64,000 nucleotides of DNA from JADJXV01 sp046328995 (GTDB taxonomy: Bacteria; Bacteroidota; Ignavibacteria; Kapaibacteriales; UBA961): the NCBI GenBank assembly GCA_046328995.1, contig JAXLVN010000004.1:124001-188000 (forward strand), written 5' to 3'. Every line of letters starts with the position of its first letter. Position 1 is the first letter of the stretch. This document shows positions 9,607 through 18,143 of this stretch, in pieces. Position numbers and translations under genes: made by a program. Under the pieces are notes generated by a model that had not been told where the DNA came from, ran no database searches, and saw only the letters and a list, made by a program, of their open reading frames with translations.

Positions 9607-9642
9607 AGGCAGATGGTGGCGCATCTGCCTGTATTTTTTTAT
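9607..9642 (+). terminator. Terminator after the metzincin gene
   Basis: Stem AGGCAGATG/CATCTGCCT with a short GTGGCG loop, then GTATTTTTTTATTTT. It begins about 15 nt after the stop codon at 9592. Confidence 0.88.
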
Positions 9643-9674
9643 TTTCTTAGGTTGACAGCATTTCAGCACTACCC

Positions 9675-11717
9675 TCACCCTGCAACCATTACCAAAAATT
9701 CTTCTTCATTCAAAATGGTCACGCCGAGTTCGCGGGCTTTGTCGAATTTACTGCCCGGGCTCGTGCCGACGACGACGTAGCTGGTTTTTTTGCTGACCGA
9801 CCCGGACACTTTCCCGCCGTGACGCTCGATTGCCTCGCCTGCCTCTCGGCGGGACATCTGCTCTAATTCACCCGTAATCACAAATGTTTTCCCCTCAAGC
9901 ACTTTGCTGATCGACTGCTGTTCGGTGTCGCTGAGCTCGCAGCGGAGTCCTGCCGCGCGCAGGCGGTTGAGAATTGCCATTTCCGTTTCATCGTTGAAGA
10001 ATTCTACGACCGAACCGGCAATTCTACCACCGATTTCAGGGACGGCGGTGAGCTGTTCGACTGTGGCAGATGCGAGCGCATCGACCGAACCAAACGCGCG
10101 GGCAAGTATTTTCGCGCCGCCTTCACCGACGAAGCGGATACCAATCGAATAGAGCACGCGCGCAAACGGCTTTTGCTTGCTAAGCTCAATGGCAGCAAGT
10201 AAATTATCAACGCTTTTCTCACCCCAACGGTCGAGCGCGAGGAGTTCGTCGCGGTGAGTATGCAGGTCGTAAATATCTGCAATAGTTCGAAGTAATTTCA
10301 ATTCCACTAATTGATCAACCACTTTCTCGCCCAAACCCTCGATATCCATCGCATCGCGTGAGGAGAAATGTGTAAGCTTACGGCGAATCTGCCACGGACA
10401 TTCGGCGTGGTCGCAGTAATAATTCGCCTCGCCGTCAGGACGGTGGAGCGGCGTGTGATGTTCGCATGGGCAAAGAGTAGGGAATTCGAATTGCGCAGCA
10501 TTTTTAGAACGTGCTTCCGCGACAAACCCTGACACTTTCGGGATAACATCGCCGCCTTTTTCGACGATCACCGTGTCGCCGATGCGGATGTCGAGTCCTG
10601 CGATATAATCGCCATTATGCAGCGTTGAGCGGCTGACGGTCGAGCCGGCGAGGAAGACGGGCTGTAATTCCGCAACGGGTGTAACGACGCCGGTACGACC
10701 GACTTGGAACGAAATATCCTTGAGCAGAGTCTGCGCTTTCGCGGCTTCGAATTTGTAGGCAATCGCCCATTTCGGCGACCGTGCAATTGCGCCGAGAATA
10801 TCCTGCTGGCGCATCGCATCGACTTTAAGAACAATTCCATCGATAAAAAATGGGAGCGATTCGCGCTTTTGATCCCATGAATCGATGAATTCAAAAATAT
10901 CGTCAAGTGTATTGCATACAAGCACATGCGGACTCACCGGAAAACCCATCGCGCGCAAGAGTTCGAGATTTTTACTATGAGACTCCAATTTCACATCCGA
11001 CGAATAAAGATAGTAACACACCATCGAGAGCGGACGCTTGGCGACTTCCCGCGAGTCGAGTAATTTGAGCGTGCCGGCCGATAAATTCCGGGGATTGGCA
11101 TACAGCTTTTCGCCGCGCTCCTCGCGTTCGGTATTGATGGCAACGAAATCATCTTTCATCATAAATACTTCGCCGCGCACTTCGAAATTTTTAATTTCTT
11201 TTCCTTCGAGAAACACCGGCTTGACTTGCAATGGAATACTGCGTATCGTGCGGATATTCTGCGTGATATCATCGCCGGTTACGCCGTCGCCGCGGGTGAC
11301 ACCGACGTGTAATACACCATCTTTATAGCGCAAGCTGACGGCTACACCGTCGTATTTTAATTCGGCAACAATGCGGTGTTCCTCGCCTTCGAGTCCTTCG
11401 CGCACTCTTCTGTCGAAGTCGGTAATTTCTTCACGGGTATAGGTATTAGCGAGCGAGAGCATTTGTATTTCGTGCCGCACGGTAGGGAATATTTTGAGAG
11501 GTTCGCCTCCGACGCGCGCGGTCGGCGAGTCGGGAGTGACGAGTGCGGGGTGCGCGCGTTCTATGTCGAGTAATTCCTGCATCAAAGCATCGTAGTCGCG
11601 GTCAGAAATAGTCGGCGCTGCCTCGACATAGTAGAGATAGTCATGCTTGCGGATTTCGTCACGGAGTTCGGCAGCGCGCGCTGCGGGACTTGCATCAAAG
11701 AGGGAATGTTGTGGCAT
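9675..11717 (-). CDS. ligA: NAD-dependent DNA ligase LigA
   Basis: 680 residues from the ATG at 11717, chosen because AAAGGAAC precedes it and the family begins shortly before the Ia domain; a longer frame to 11810 adds 31 residues unlike LigA. Seals nicks in replication and repair using NAD+. Domains: Ia (1-70, with the D-Y-D-x-L-M-x-E-L motif), adenylation domain with the catalytic Lys in AELKYDGVA (about 118), OB fold, four-Cys zinc finger (CPC...CDHAECPW, about 410-435), helix-hairpin-helix repeats, and a C-terminal BRCT domain starting near LEGKTFVITGEL. All key elements are present and the length is normal. It stands alone, convergent with the metzincin gene. Confidence 0.98.
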   Translation of the reverse strand: MPQHSLFDASPAARAAELRDEIRKHDYLYYVEAAPTISDRDYDALMQELLDIERAHPALVTPDSPTARVGGEPLKIFPTVRHEIQMLSLANTYTREEITDFDRRVREGLEGEEHRIVAELKYDGVAVSLRYKDGVLHVGVTRGDGVTGDDITQNIRTIRSIPLQVKPVFLEGKEIKNFEVRGEVFMMKDDFVAINTEREERGEKLYANPRNLSAGTLKLLDSREVAKRPLSMVCYYLYSSDVKLESHSKNLELLRAMGFPVSPHVLVCNTLDDIFEFIDSWDQKRESLPFFIDGIVLKVDAMRQQDILGAIARSPKWAIAYKFEAAKAQTLLKDISFQVGRTGVVTPVAELQPVFLAGSTVSRSTLHNGDYIAGLDIRIGDTVIVEKGGDVIPKVSGFVAEARSKNAAQFEFPTLCPCEHHTPLHRPDGEANYYCDHAECPWQIRRKLTHFSSRDAMDIEGLGEKVVDQLVELKLLRTIADIYDLHTHRDELLALDRWGEKSVDNLLAAIELSKQKPFARVLYSIGIRFVGEGGAKILARAFGSVDALASATVEQLTAVPEIGGRIAGSVVEFFNDETEMAILNRLRAAGLRCELSDTEQQSISKVLEGKTFVITGELEQMSRREAGEAIERHGGKVSGSVSKKTSYVVVGTSPGSKFDKARELGVTILNEEEFLVMVAG

Positions 11718-12054
11718 GGGAATGTTCCTTTTGTGAGTAGTTTTTAGGTGTAATTTAAGAGGATTTTGTGAGATGTGAAAGGGGGAGGAATGATAATTCG
11801 GTTCGGGCAAATGGTCAGGTTATGGAATTGACTTCCTTAAAAAACGTTTGAACGGCTCACTTCGGCTTCGCTCAGTGACCGTATGAACTTCCGGCAACTT
11901 CCCGCAACCACACAACCTACCCCAATAATCACTCTTGGCATAATAGTTGCGGGTTAGGTAGGGAAGTAGAAATAATGGTGAATATTCTCCTTTTTCGCCG
12001 AAAACTACATCTATCGAACATCATGTACGATACTTCTATTTTGAGATTATACTT

Positions 12055-13494
12055 ATGATACGATTACTATCCATCCTCTTGATTGCTATGGGTTTGCTCT
12101 CGGCGAGCGAACTCGGCGCACAGTCAATTCGGCTTGTACGTACGGATGTGGACTCGTCGCGGTCGCATTTTGTGACGGCGACGTTTCGATTCGGGGTGGA
12201 TGTCGTGCTCTCGGATGCTCCCGGCTGTACCGGTGCGGCATTTGAAATGCGCTATACCAATCCAAGTGTCGTACGGCTATCAGGGTGGCGGGCAGGTTCA
12301 TTTGGCGCGCAGGGAACGGTGCAGGTCGATCAGACCGATCTTTCCACCGGTAATGGGCGCATCAGTGTCGGTGCTCTCTCCGGCGATCCTGCGTATGCCC
12401 GTGGGATAGACAATCCGCTCATTATTCATTTTGACTTCGTCGTCATGCCGGATGCCGTGCACAACCAAAGCAGTATCTTTACCTTTGTCAATGCACAAGC
12501 CGTAATTAATAAAGATAGCGGGACAATTGTACAATTAACAAGCAGCGCCCAATCATATTCCATCAGAAGTTTTTTACAGGTATGGCCGGGTGATGCAGAT
12601 AATAATGGTTTAATCGATACCCGAGATTTTTCGCAAATTAATTTGTTCGTGGGCAACAACGACTCTTTAACGAGATTTCGGGGATTCAAACGCCAAAATA
12701 ACAGTATGTATTGGGCACCGCAGATTGCACTCGCATGGGACTCAGCTCAAGCAACGTATGCAGATTGTGATGGAAGCGGCGATGTGACTTATACGGATAT
12801 ATTAGTGTCATCTCTTAATTACGGCAAAACAATCACCGCGCGCAAGGGTGAAACTCCACTCACCGCACCAATCAGCAATCATCCGCCATTGTCAAGCGAA
12901 AATCTTGTCAAAATTCCGGTTATTTGTTCGTCTGACCGAGAATTTTTAGGTGCAGCCGGAAAAGTGGCATGGAATATGTGGAATGAATATAAGAATGCAC
13001 AAGTCGTTGGAATTGAAGCAGGTGAGCTCTTCTGCGGCGATGTGGTACTCTATTACAATATTGATTCAATCAAGCAACAAGCTGACTTTGTGATTAGTTC
13101 GCTCAGCCACACTTGTCTTGCCCCTCAGGGCGGCGGTGTGCTGGCATATTTACTGGTAAACAACCCCCAAGGACCTGGTACTTTCCCCCTTCCTATGCTG
13201 CAAACTCCTACAGGAATCACGGTATCAGGTCTATTTTTTCCTCTCCTCGCACCCACAGGTGTGAATGAGGAAGCACCCACGGGTGACTTCACCTTCGAAA
13301 TTCGCAATCGTCAATTCCATGCTACGTCAGCACTTCCATCGACGATTACCATCACCGATGTACTCGGCCGCACGCTCCTCTCTGCCGAATCAACAAGCAC
13401 AATTGACCTGCAACTACTCCCCACAGGAGTCTATTTTGCTGCGATGAAGACGGGAAATACCGTTCGCGTCAAGAAGTTTATGCTTGCGGAGTAA
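12055..13494 (+). CDS. Secreted cohesin-like/dockerin protein with T9SS sorting domain
   Basis: 479 residues. Signal peptide 1-23 (ends ELGAQ). Residues about 25-170 resemble a cohesin-type beta-sandwich (alternating strands, GAAFEMRYTNPSVVRL, and FDFVVM motif spacing). Residues about 175-270 carry two dockerin type I-like calcium loops: GDADNNGLIDTRDF and DCDGSGDVTYTDIL. The last 75 residues are a T9SS type A sorting domain ending KKFMLAE. In cellulosomes cohesin and dockerin sit on different proteins; here both are in one polypeptide, suggesting head-to-tail self-assembly or simple structural use of the folds. The cohesin call is weaker than the dockerin call. The start follows a TTATGATACG context without a Shine-Dalgarno sequence. 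Confidence 0.78.
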   Translation: MIRLLSILLIAMGLLSASELGAQSIRLVRTDVDSSRSHFVTATFRFGVDVVLSDAPGCTGAAFEMRYTNPSVVRLSGWRAGSFGAQGTVQVDQTDLSTGNGRISVGALSGDPAYARGIDNPLIIHFDFVVMPDAVHNQSSIFTFVNAQAVINKDSGTIVQLTSSAQSYSIRSFLQVWPGDADNNGLIDTRDFSQINLFVGNNDSLTRFRGFKRQNNSMYWAPQIALAWDSAQATYADCDGSGDVTYTDILVSSLNYGKTITARKGETPLTAPISNHPPLSSENLVKIPVICSSDREFLGAAGKVAWNMWNEYKNAQVVGIEAGELFCGDVVLYYNIDSIKQQADFVISSLSHTCLAPQGGGVLAYLLVNNPQGPGTFPLPMLQTPTGITVSGLFFPLLAPTGVNEEAPTGDFTFEIRNRQFHATSALPSTITITDVLGRTLLSAESTSTIDLQLLPTGVYFAAMKTGNTVRVKKFMLAE

Positions 13495-13797
13495 ATTCTC
13501 TCTTTTTGGTTTCCCTTCATTACATTCCACACCGACGTTTTGCGGTCACCCTTTGCCGTCCAAGCCACAAAAATCCACGTATTTCATTGAAAATAAAATA
13601 CTTCTTGGAGAAGTTGTGCTATTATTATAAGTTGCATTATACATCGGTGCTGTGGCAGAAATCTTCGTGGCAGGTTTCTATTTCTACCGGCGCCGGATGA
13701 TAGTAAATAGCAAGCACCATAGATGATATGTTGGTTGTGTATGGAAATTTCCAAAGTGCAGGAATACGATAAACGACTATATTTTTCTCTAAAACCC
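13495..13797. other. Intergenic region before the 13798 gene
   Basis: About 300 bases. It holds one copy of the dispersed word TGCGGTCACCCTTTGCCGTC (13541-13560). Otherwise AT-rich with nothing I can name. Confidence 0.5.
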
Positions 13798-14322
13798 ATG
13801 AAAGTAGTTACTTCTTCCTTCCTCTTGCTGATTCTAATTGCTTCATCAGCTTTATCGCGTGAAAAATCGAAAGATACTACTGATTATAACCTTCCGCAAC
13901 CGGTGACCTATATCGAATTTCTTGCAAGGTGGGATGCTGTCGCAATCAATTACGAGCCGGTTTTATTCTATGACTCTACCGCTTTCGCTGGTGCTGGTGT
14001 ACGGGGAGGGCTCCAAATTGGGGTGGGTACGAATCTCTTGATACCTTTCTTTGGTATTCGTTTTGATGTTCCTATTGTTCCGATACTTGTACTAGGAAAA
14101 GAGTATGGATTTGAGATTGGTGCCGGTGTTGTGTTAGAATGGTGGGCAACTCAATATGGGGGTGATGTAGCAACATATAACTCTGTAAAGTTAACAGGCG
14201 TTATTGGTTACAGACATTATTTTTTCGGTAACCCACACCATTTATTTAGAGTTGGGTTTTCACCTACTCTCCAAGCAAATGGATTGATTAGAAATATTTG
14301 TTATTTTTCTTTTGGAATTTGA
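13798..14322 (+). CDS. Exported, outer-membrane-barrel-like protein
   Basis: 174 residues from the ATG at 13798, which places a signal peptide (MKVVTSSFLLLILIASSALS) at the N-terminus; earlier in-frame starts would bury it. The mature chain has alternating aromatic/hydrophobic residues and G-rich turns (FAGAGVRGGLQIGVG, YGFEIGAGVVLEW), typical of small beta-barrels or PorT/OmpW-like folds in this phylum. No family is recognised. It ends in a hydrophobic/aromatic C-terminus (CYFSFGI), compatible with BAM-mediated insertion. Confidence 0.7.
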   Translation: MKVVTSSFLLLILIASSALSREKSKDTTDYNLPQPVTYIEFLARWDAVAINYEPVLFYDSTAFAGAGVRGGLQIGVGTNLLIPFFGIRFDVPIVPILVLGKEYGFEIGAGVVLEWWATQYGGDVATYNSVKLTGVIGYRHYFFGNPHHLFRVGFSPTLQANGLIRNICYFSFGI

Positions 14323-14726
14323 AACCTGATGCTTGATTATCACAGAAGCCACTTTTCAAAGTGGCTTCTGTCGTTTCCATTTCGTCCGGTGTCTGACATC
14401 AATTAATTGTAAAATAAACACTTGCTGAAAGTGCTACACGCCTGACGTTTCACCGAATACGTGTTGACGGGCTCGTTGGTAACTACTGCATTGACTGGAA
14501 ATTCGCCCCAAGGTTTTTTAAACGATCATTTTCTCTCTCGCCCTACTCAGCACGTGCCGGGCGAATGCGATTCGCCCCTACGGTCGTCTGAATTGTTTTC
14601 CGTTAGTATAGTCTTCACCACCCACCCCAATCTCTCCGCAACATCTCGGCTTCGCTTTTCAATTTTCCAATGGAGGTAATTTTCGGTAATTTGCAGAAAC
14701 ATTTACTCTTATTTGGAAATTATACG
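14323..14726. other. Intergenic region with hairpin and REP half-site
   Basis: 404 bases. A perfect hairpin AGAAGCCACTTT/AAAGTGGCTTCT (14344-14369) lies 20 nt after the previous stop but lacks a T tract, so termination is uncertain. A half copy of the GGGCGAATGCGATTCGCCCCTACG palindrome lies at 14559-14583. A 72-codon frame at 14461-14679 is not credible. Confidence 0.55.
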
Positions 14727-15872
14727 ATGACAACCTCTACACATATTCGTTCGGAATTTTATCTCGAAGATGGCATGACATTTCTCAATCACGGTTCGTT
14801 TGGCGCTGTGCCACGTGCGGTGCGGGCAGCGCAGGAAGAGTTCCGCCTGCAGTACGAACGTCAGCCCATCCGCTTCGTACTGCGCGAGTTACCGGGTTTG
14901 CTCCGTTCGTCAGCGGCAACGCTTGGCGAATGTATCGGCGCACGTGGCGAGGATATCGCCTTCGTCGAAAATGCCACGACCGGCGTCAATGCCGTGGTGC
15001 GTTCGCTCATCCCGCACTTCAAGCAGGGCGATGAAATTCTCACCACAAGTCATGTCTATGGCGCCGTACGGCAGACGCTTCTCTACGCGGCTGAATGTTC
15101 AGGCGCGCGCCTTGTCGAAGTCGATGCGCCGTTCCCCGTCGCCCATGAAGATGAGATTGTCGCCGCCTTTGTCGCCGGGATTTCAGAGCGCACGACATTT
15201 GCCGTAATCGACCATATTACCTCACCAACGGGTATTATCTTTCCTATTGAAAAAATGATCGCCGCCTGTAAATCGCGCGGTATCGCCGTGCTCATTGACG
15301 GCGCGCACGCTCCGGGTATGGTGGAGTTAAACCTCGACGCGCTCGGCGCTGACTGGTACACCGGCAATTGTCACAAATGGCTTTTTGCGCCAAAGGGTTG
15401 CGCGTTTTTGTGGACGCATCCGAGCCGTCAGGCGGAGACCCATCCAACGGTGATTTCGCATAAATACAAAGTAAGCTACACAGAAGAATTCGACTGGACG
15501 GGAACGCAGGATTTCAGCGCATTTCTCACTGTGCCGTATGCATTGGAATTTTACAATAATCATGGCGGGAAAGCACTCCGCGAACGTAATCATGCCCTCG
15601 CGATCGAAGCCCGGAATATCCTCTCAAACGCCTGGAATAAACCAGCACCCGCGCCCGACGCAATGCTCGGTTTTATGGCAGCAATCGAGGCGCCAGTGTT
15701 CACACCCGGCACGCTCGAAGAATCCCTCAAACTCCATGATTATCTTTGGGATACGCACCGCATAGAAGTGCCGGTGATGCCCTTTAATGATACGCTGTGG
15801 ATACGGGTTTCGGCGCAGATGTATAATGTGCGAGAGGAGTATGAAACGCTGGCACGGGTATTTACTTTATGA
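14727..15872 (+). CDS. Class V aminotransferase-fold PLP enzyme (isopenicillin N epimerase-like)
   Basis: 381 residues from the ATG at 14727; 19 residues of upstream frame are unlike the family. PLP enzyme of the aminotransferase class V/Csd fold. It opens with FLNHGSFGAVP, the typical isopenicillin-N epimerase/EgtE-like start (LNHGSFG). VENATTGVNAVVRS is the cofactor-phosphate region, IDGAHAPG carries the Asp/His that contact the pyridine ring, and NCHKWLFAPKG has the Schiff-base Lys. Members are epimerases, lyases such as hercynylcysteine sulfoxide lyase, or desulfurases; substrate cannot be told here and no egtB/egtD neighbour is present. Encoded singly. Confidence 0.88.
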   Translation: MTTSTHIRSEFYLEDGMTFLNHGSFGAVPRAVRAAQEEFRLQYERQPIRFVLRELPGLLRSSAATLGECIGARGEDIAFVENATTGVNAVVRSLIPHFKQGDEILTTSHVYGAVRQTLLYAAECSGARLVEVDAPFPVAHEDEIVAAFVAGISERTTFAVIDHITSPTGIIFPIEKMIAACKSRGIAVLIDGAHAPGMVELNLDALGADWYTGNCHKWLFAPKGCAFLWTHPSRQAETHPTVISHKYKVSYTEEFDWTGTQDFSAFLTVPYALEFYNNHGGKALRERNHALAIEARNILSNAWNKPAPAPDAMLGFMAAIEAPVFTPGTLEESLKLHDYLWDTHRIEVPVMPFNDTLWIRVSAQMYNVREEYETLARVFTL

Positions 15873-15918
15873 TGTGGCATAGTACTGATTTCATCTTAGT
15901 TAGAACAAACAAAAAGCG

Positions 15919-16030
15919 CGGTCATTCTGAACCCTTCTTAGGGTGAAGAATCGAAACATGCTATTTACTCAGGTGGTGACGCATTCAGCAAGTGTCGATT
16001 CTTCGGTCGAAGACTCCCTCAGAATGACAA
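15919..16030. repeat. Palindromic intergenic element (GTCATTCTGA type)
   Basis: Imperfect inverted repeat of about 110 bases: GTCATTCTGAACCC...GGTGAAGAATCG on the left and TCGATTCTTCGGTCG...CCTCAGAATGAC on the right. A partial copy (GTCATTCTGAATGAGTCTTC...GAAGAATCGCC) lies at 44441-44475. MITE/REP-like; not part of the gene that follows. Confidence 0.75.
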
Positions 16031-16056
16031 GCATTATAATTAATTACTGTATAATC

Positions 16057-17472
16057 ATGAAAATACTTCTCCTCTTTTGCATCGCAATCCTCTCCCTAAC
16101 TCCCTGCTCAGCAACGATATGGAATGTTGGGCAGACGCGTCAGTACACTAAGCCCAGCGCCGTCTCCTCCCTCGTTCGTGACGGCGATACCGTGCAAATC
16201 GACGCCGGCATTTATCCCGAAGACGTGGCGCATTGGACGGCGAATGACCTGCTTTTAACGGGCGTTGGCGGTATGGCACACCTCAAATCCAACGGCAAAA
16301 GCTGGGGCAGCAAGGCAATCTGGGTTATAGGCGGGAAAAATACGACGGTTGCGTATATCGAATTCTCCGAGTGCGCCGTACCCGATGCCAATGGCGCCGG
16401 AATTCGACTCGAAGCGGCTGATCTCACCGTGCAACACTGTTATTTTCATGATAATCAGGATGGAATTCTCGCCGGTGATAATCCCGAAAGTAATATCGTG
16501 ATCGAATACTCTGAATTCGCCCGCAATGGCGCCGGAGATGGACAGTCGCATAATCTTTACATTAATCATGTGCAGTCGCTGACGTTTCGGTATAATTATT
16601 CCCATCATGCCGTCGTCGGACACGAACTCAAAAGCCGCGCGTATTCTAATTATATACTCTACAATCGGTTAAGTAATGAATCCGACGGCACGGCAAGCAG
16701 GGAAATTGACCTGCCCAATGGCGGACTTGCCGTGATTATGGGGAATGAAATTCAGCAGGGACCCAAAACCGAGAACTCCAATATCATTGGTTACGGACTC
16801 GAAGGGCTCTCCAATCCTGTGCCCCACGAAGTCTTTCTCATCAATAATACGATTGTCAATGACCGCTCAGCCGGTAGCTTTTTGAATATTAAAGACGGCA
16901 CCGCGCGCTGCTTTATCCGCAATACGATATTCGCCGGGACGGGGAGTGTGCTTGTCGGTAAAGCGACGATTGTCGATACGTCGCACAATTGGAATGGAAG
17001 CGTGGCTGCTGCCGGATTTATCAGTGCCGGTAATTATAATTACGGACTGCTTGCTACCTCGCCGGCGATTAATCTGGGCACCGATGTTGGAATTGTCGAT
17101 AATATTCCGCTTACGCCAAGCAGAGAGTACAAACATCCGAAGTCCTTTATTGAAAAGAAGTTTCAGGACTCCATCGACTGCGGTGCGCACGAATATCTCG
17201 GAGCAATCGGCGTGGACGAAGCGCTGCAGAATGAGAATGGAATTACCGTCTTCCCGAATCCTTCAAATGGTGATTTTACGGTTCAATTATCCACCGAAAC
17301 GTCGTATGAACGTATCAACCTCATCGACCCGCTCGGACGAAACGTAGCACGTGGAACGCTGACCGGTAACCGTTATCAATTCTCGGTGCAAGACCTGCCG
17401 AATGGTGTGTATTATCTGTATCTCCAACAAAATAATCAACTTGTGACGCGGACTGTGGTGATTGCGAGATAA
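16057..17472 (+). CDS. Secreted right-handed beta-helix protein with T9SS sorting domain
   Basis: 471 residues from the ATG at 16057, which directly precedes a signal peptide (MKILLLFCIAILSLTPCSA); the frame continues upstream through a repeat and is not coding there. Residues about 20-390 form a right-handed parallel beta-helix, as in pectate lyase/polysaccharide-lyase or NosD-like proteins, with N-ladder turns and motifs such as HNLYINHVQSLTFRYNYSHHA and HELKSRAYSNYILYNRLS. C-terminal 75 residues are a T9SS type A sorting domain (ITVFPNPSNGDFTV ... LPNGVYYLYL ... TVVIAR). Probable polysaccharide-active or structural surface protein; enzymatic residues cannot be assigned by eye. Confidence 0.85.
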   Translation: MKILLLFCIAILSLTPCSATIWNVGQTRQYTKPSAVSSLVRDGDTVQIDAGIYPEDVAHWTANDLLLTGVGGMAHLKSNGKSWGSKAIWVIGGKNTTVAYIEFSECAVPDANGAGIRLEAADLTVQHCYFHDNQDGILAGDNPESNIVIEYSEFARNGAGDGQSHNLYINHVQSLTFRYNYSHHAVVGHELKSRAYSNYILYNRLSNESDGTASREIDLPNGGLAVIMGNEIQQGPKTENSNIIGYGLEGLSNPVPHEVFLINNTIVNDRSAGSFLNIKDGTARCFIRNTIFAGTGSVLVGKATIVDTSHNWNGSVAAAGFISAGNYNYGLLATSPAINLGTDVGIVDNIPLTPSREYKHPKSFIEKKFQDSIDCGAHEYLGAIGVDEALQNENGITVFPNPSNGDFTVQLSTETSYERINLIDPLGRNVARGTLTGNRYQFSVQDLPNGVYYLYLQQNNQLVTRTVVIAR

Positions 17473-17489
17473 TGTTGTTGAATCAATCA

Positions 17490-18060
17490 AGTTTCGTTTT
17501 TTAACACGAAGGCACAAAGTTCACTATTGATGCTAGTATTTGTAGTGACCTTTGTGATACCTTAGCGAACTTTGTGTTACAACTGATTCTGAAGATAACA
17601 GTATGAAGATCAATGTATTTCCGGCAGTATTCGTTTTTTTAACACAAAGTACACTAAGGTGGCACAAAGTACACTATTGATACTGGTATTTGTAGTGACC
17701 TTTGTGATACCTTTGCGAACTTTGTGTTACAACTGATTTTGAAGATAACATATTGAAGATCAGTGTATTTCCGGCAGTATTCGTTTTTTAAACACAAAGT
17801 ACACCAAGGTGGCACAAAGTACACTATAGATACTGGTATTTGTAGTGACCTTTGTGATACCTTAGCGAACTTTGTGTTACAACAGATTCTGAAGATAACA
17901 GTATGAAGATCAATGTATTTCCGGCAGTATTCGTTTTTTTAACACAAAGTCCACCAAGGTGGCACAAAGTCCACTATAGATACTGGTATTTGTAGTGACC
18001 TTTGTGATACCTTTGCGAACTTTGTGTTACAACAGATTATGAAGATAACATATTGAATAT
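17490..18060. repeat. 150-bp tandem repeat array, about four copies
   Basis: Unit of 150 bases, fixed by CCGGCAGTATTCGTTTTTT at 17621, 17771 and 17921. Each unit runs AACACAAAGTACACCAAGG, GGCACAAAGTACACTAT, TAGTGACCTTTGTGATACC, GCGAACTTTGTGTTACAAC and a GAAGATAACA segment. The AACACAAAGT and ACTTTGTGTT ends are inverted, so every unit can fold on itself. Copies differ by a few bases, with units 1 and 3 (GTATGAAGATCAATG) and 2 and 4 (TATTGAAGATCAGTG type) more alike. It fills most of the 670-base space between genes. Confidence 0.95.
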
Positions 18061-18143
18061 CAGTACATTACCCGGTAAATTAGGATGAATAAATCGCCTC
18101 AAGGGCGATGGTGAACACGTAGTACTTATACTTATAAAACATC

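Noticed and set aside
14344..14369. Terminator after the 13798-14322 gene
   Set aside because: The hairpin is perfect but no T tract follows, so I only note it as a hairpin in the intergenic entry.
14461..14679. 72-codon frame before the aminotransferase
   Set aside because: Crosses a REP half-palindrome; no family, no leader and no start context.
17490..18060. Possible CRISPR array
   Set aside because: The unit is 150 bases with similar content throughout; there are no short exact repeats separated by unique spacers and no cas genes.
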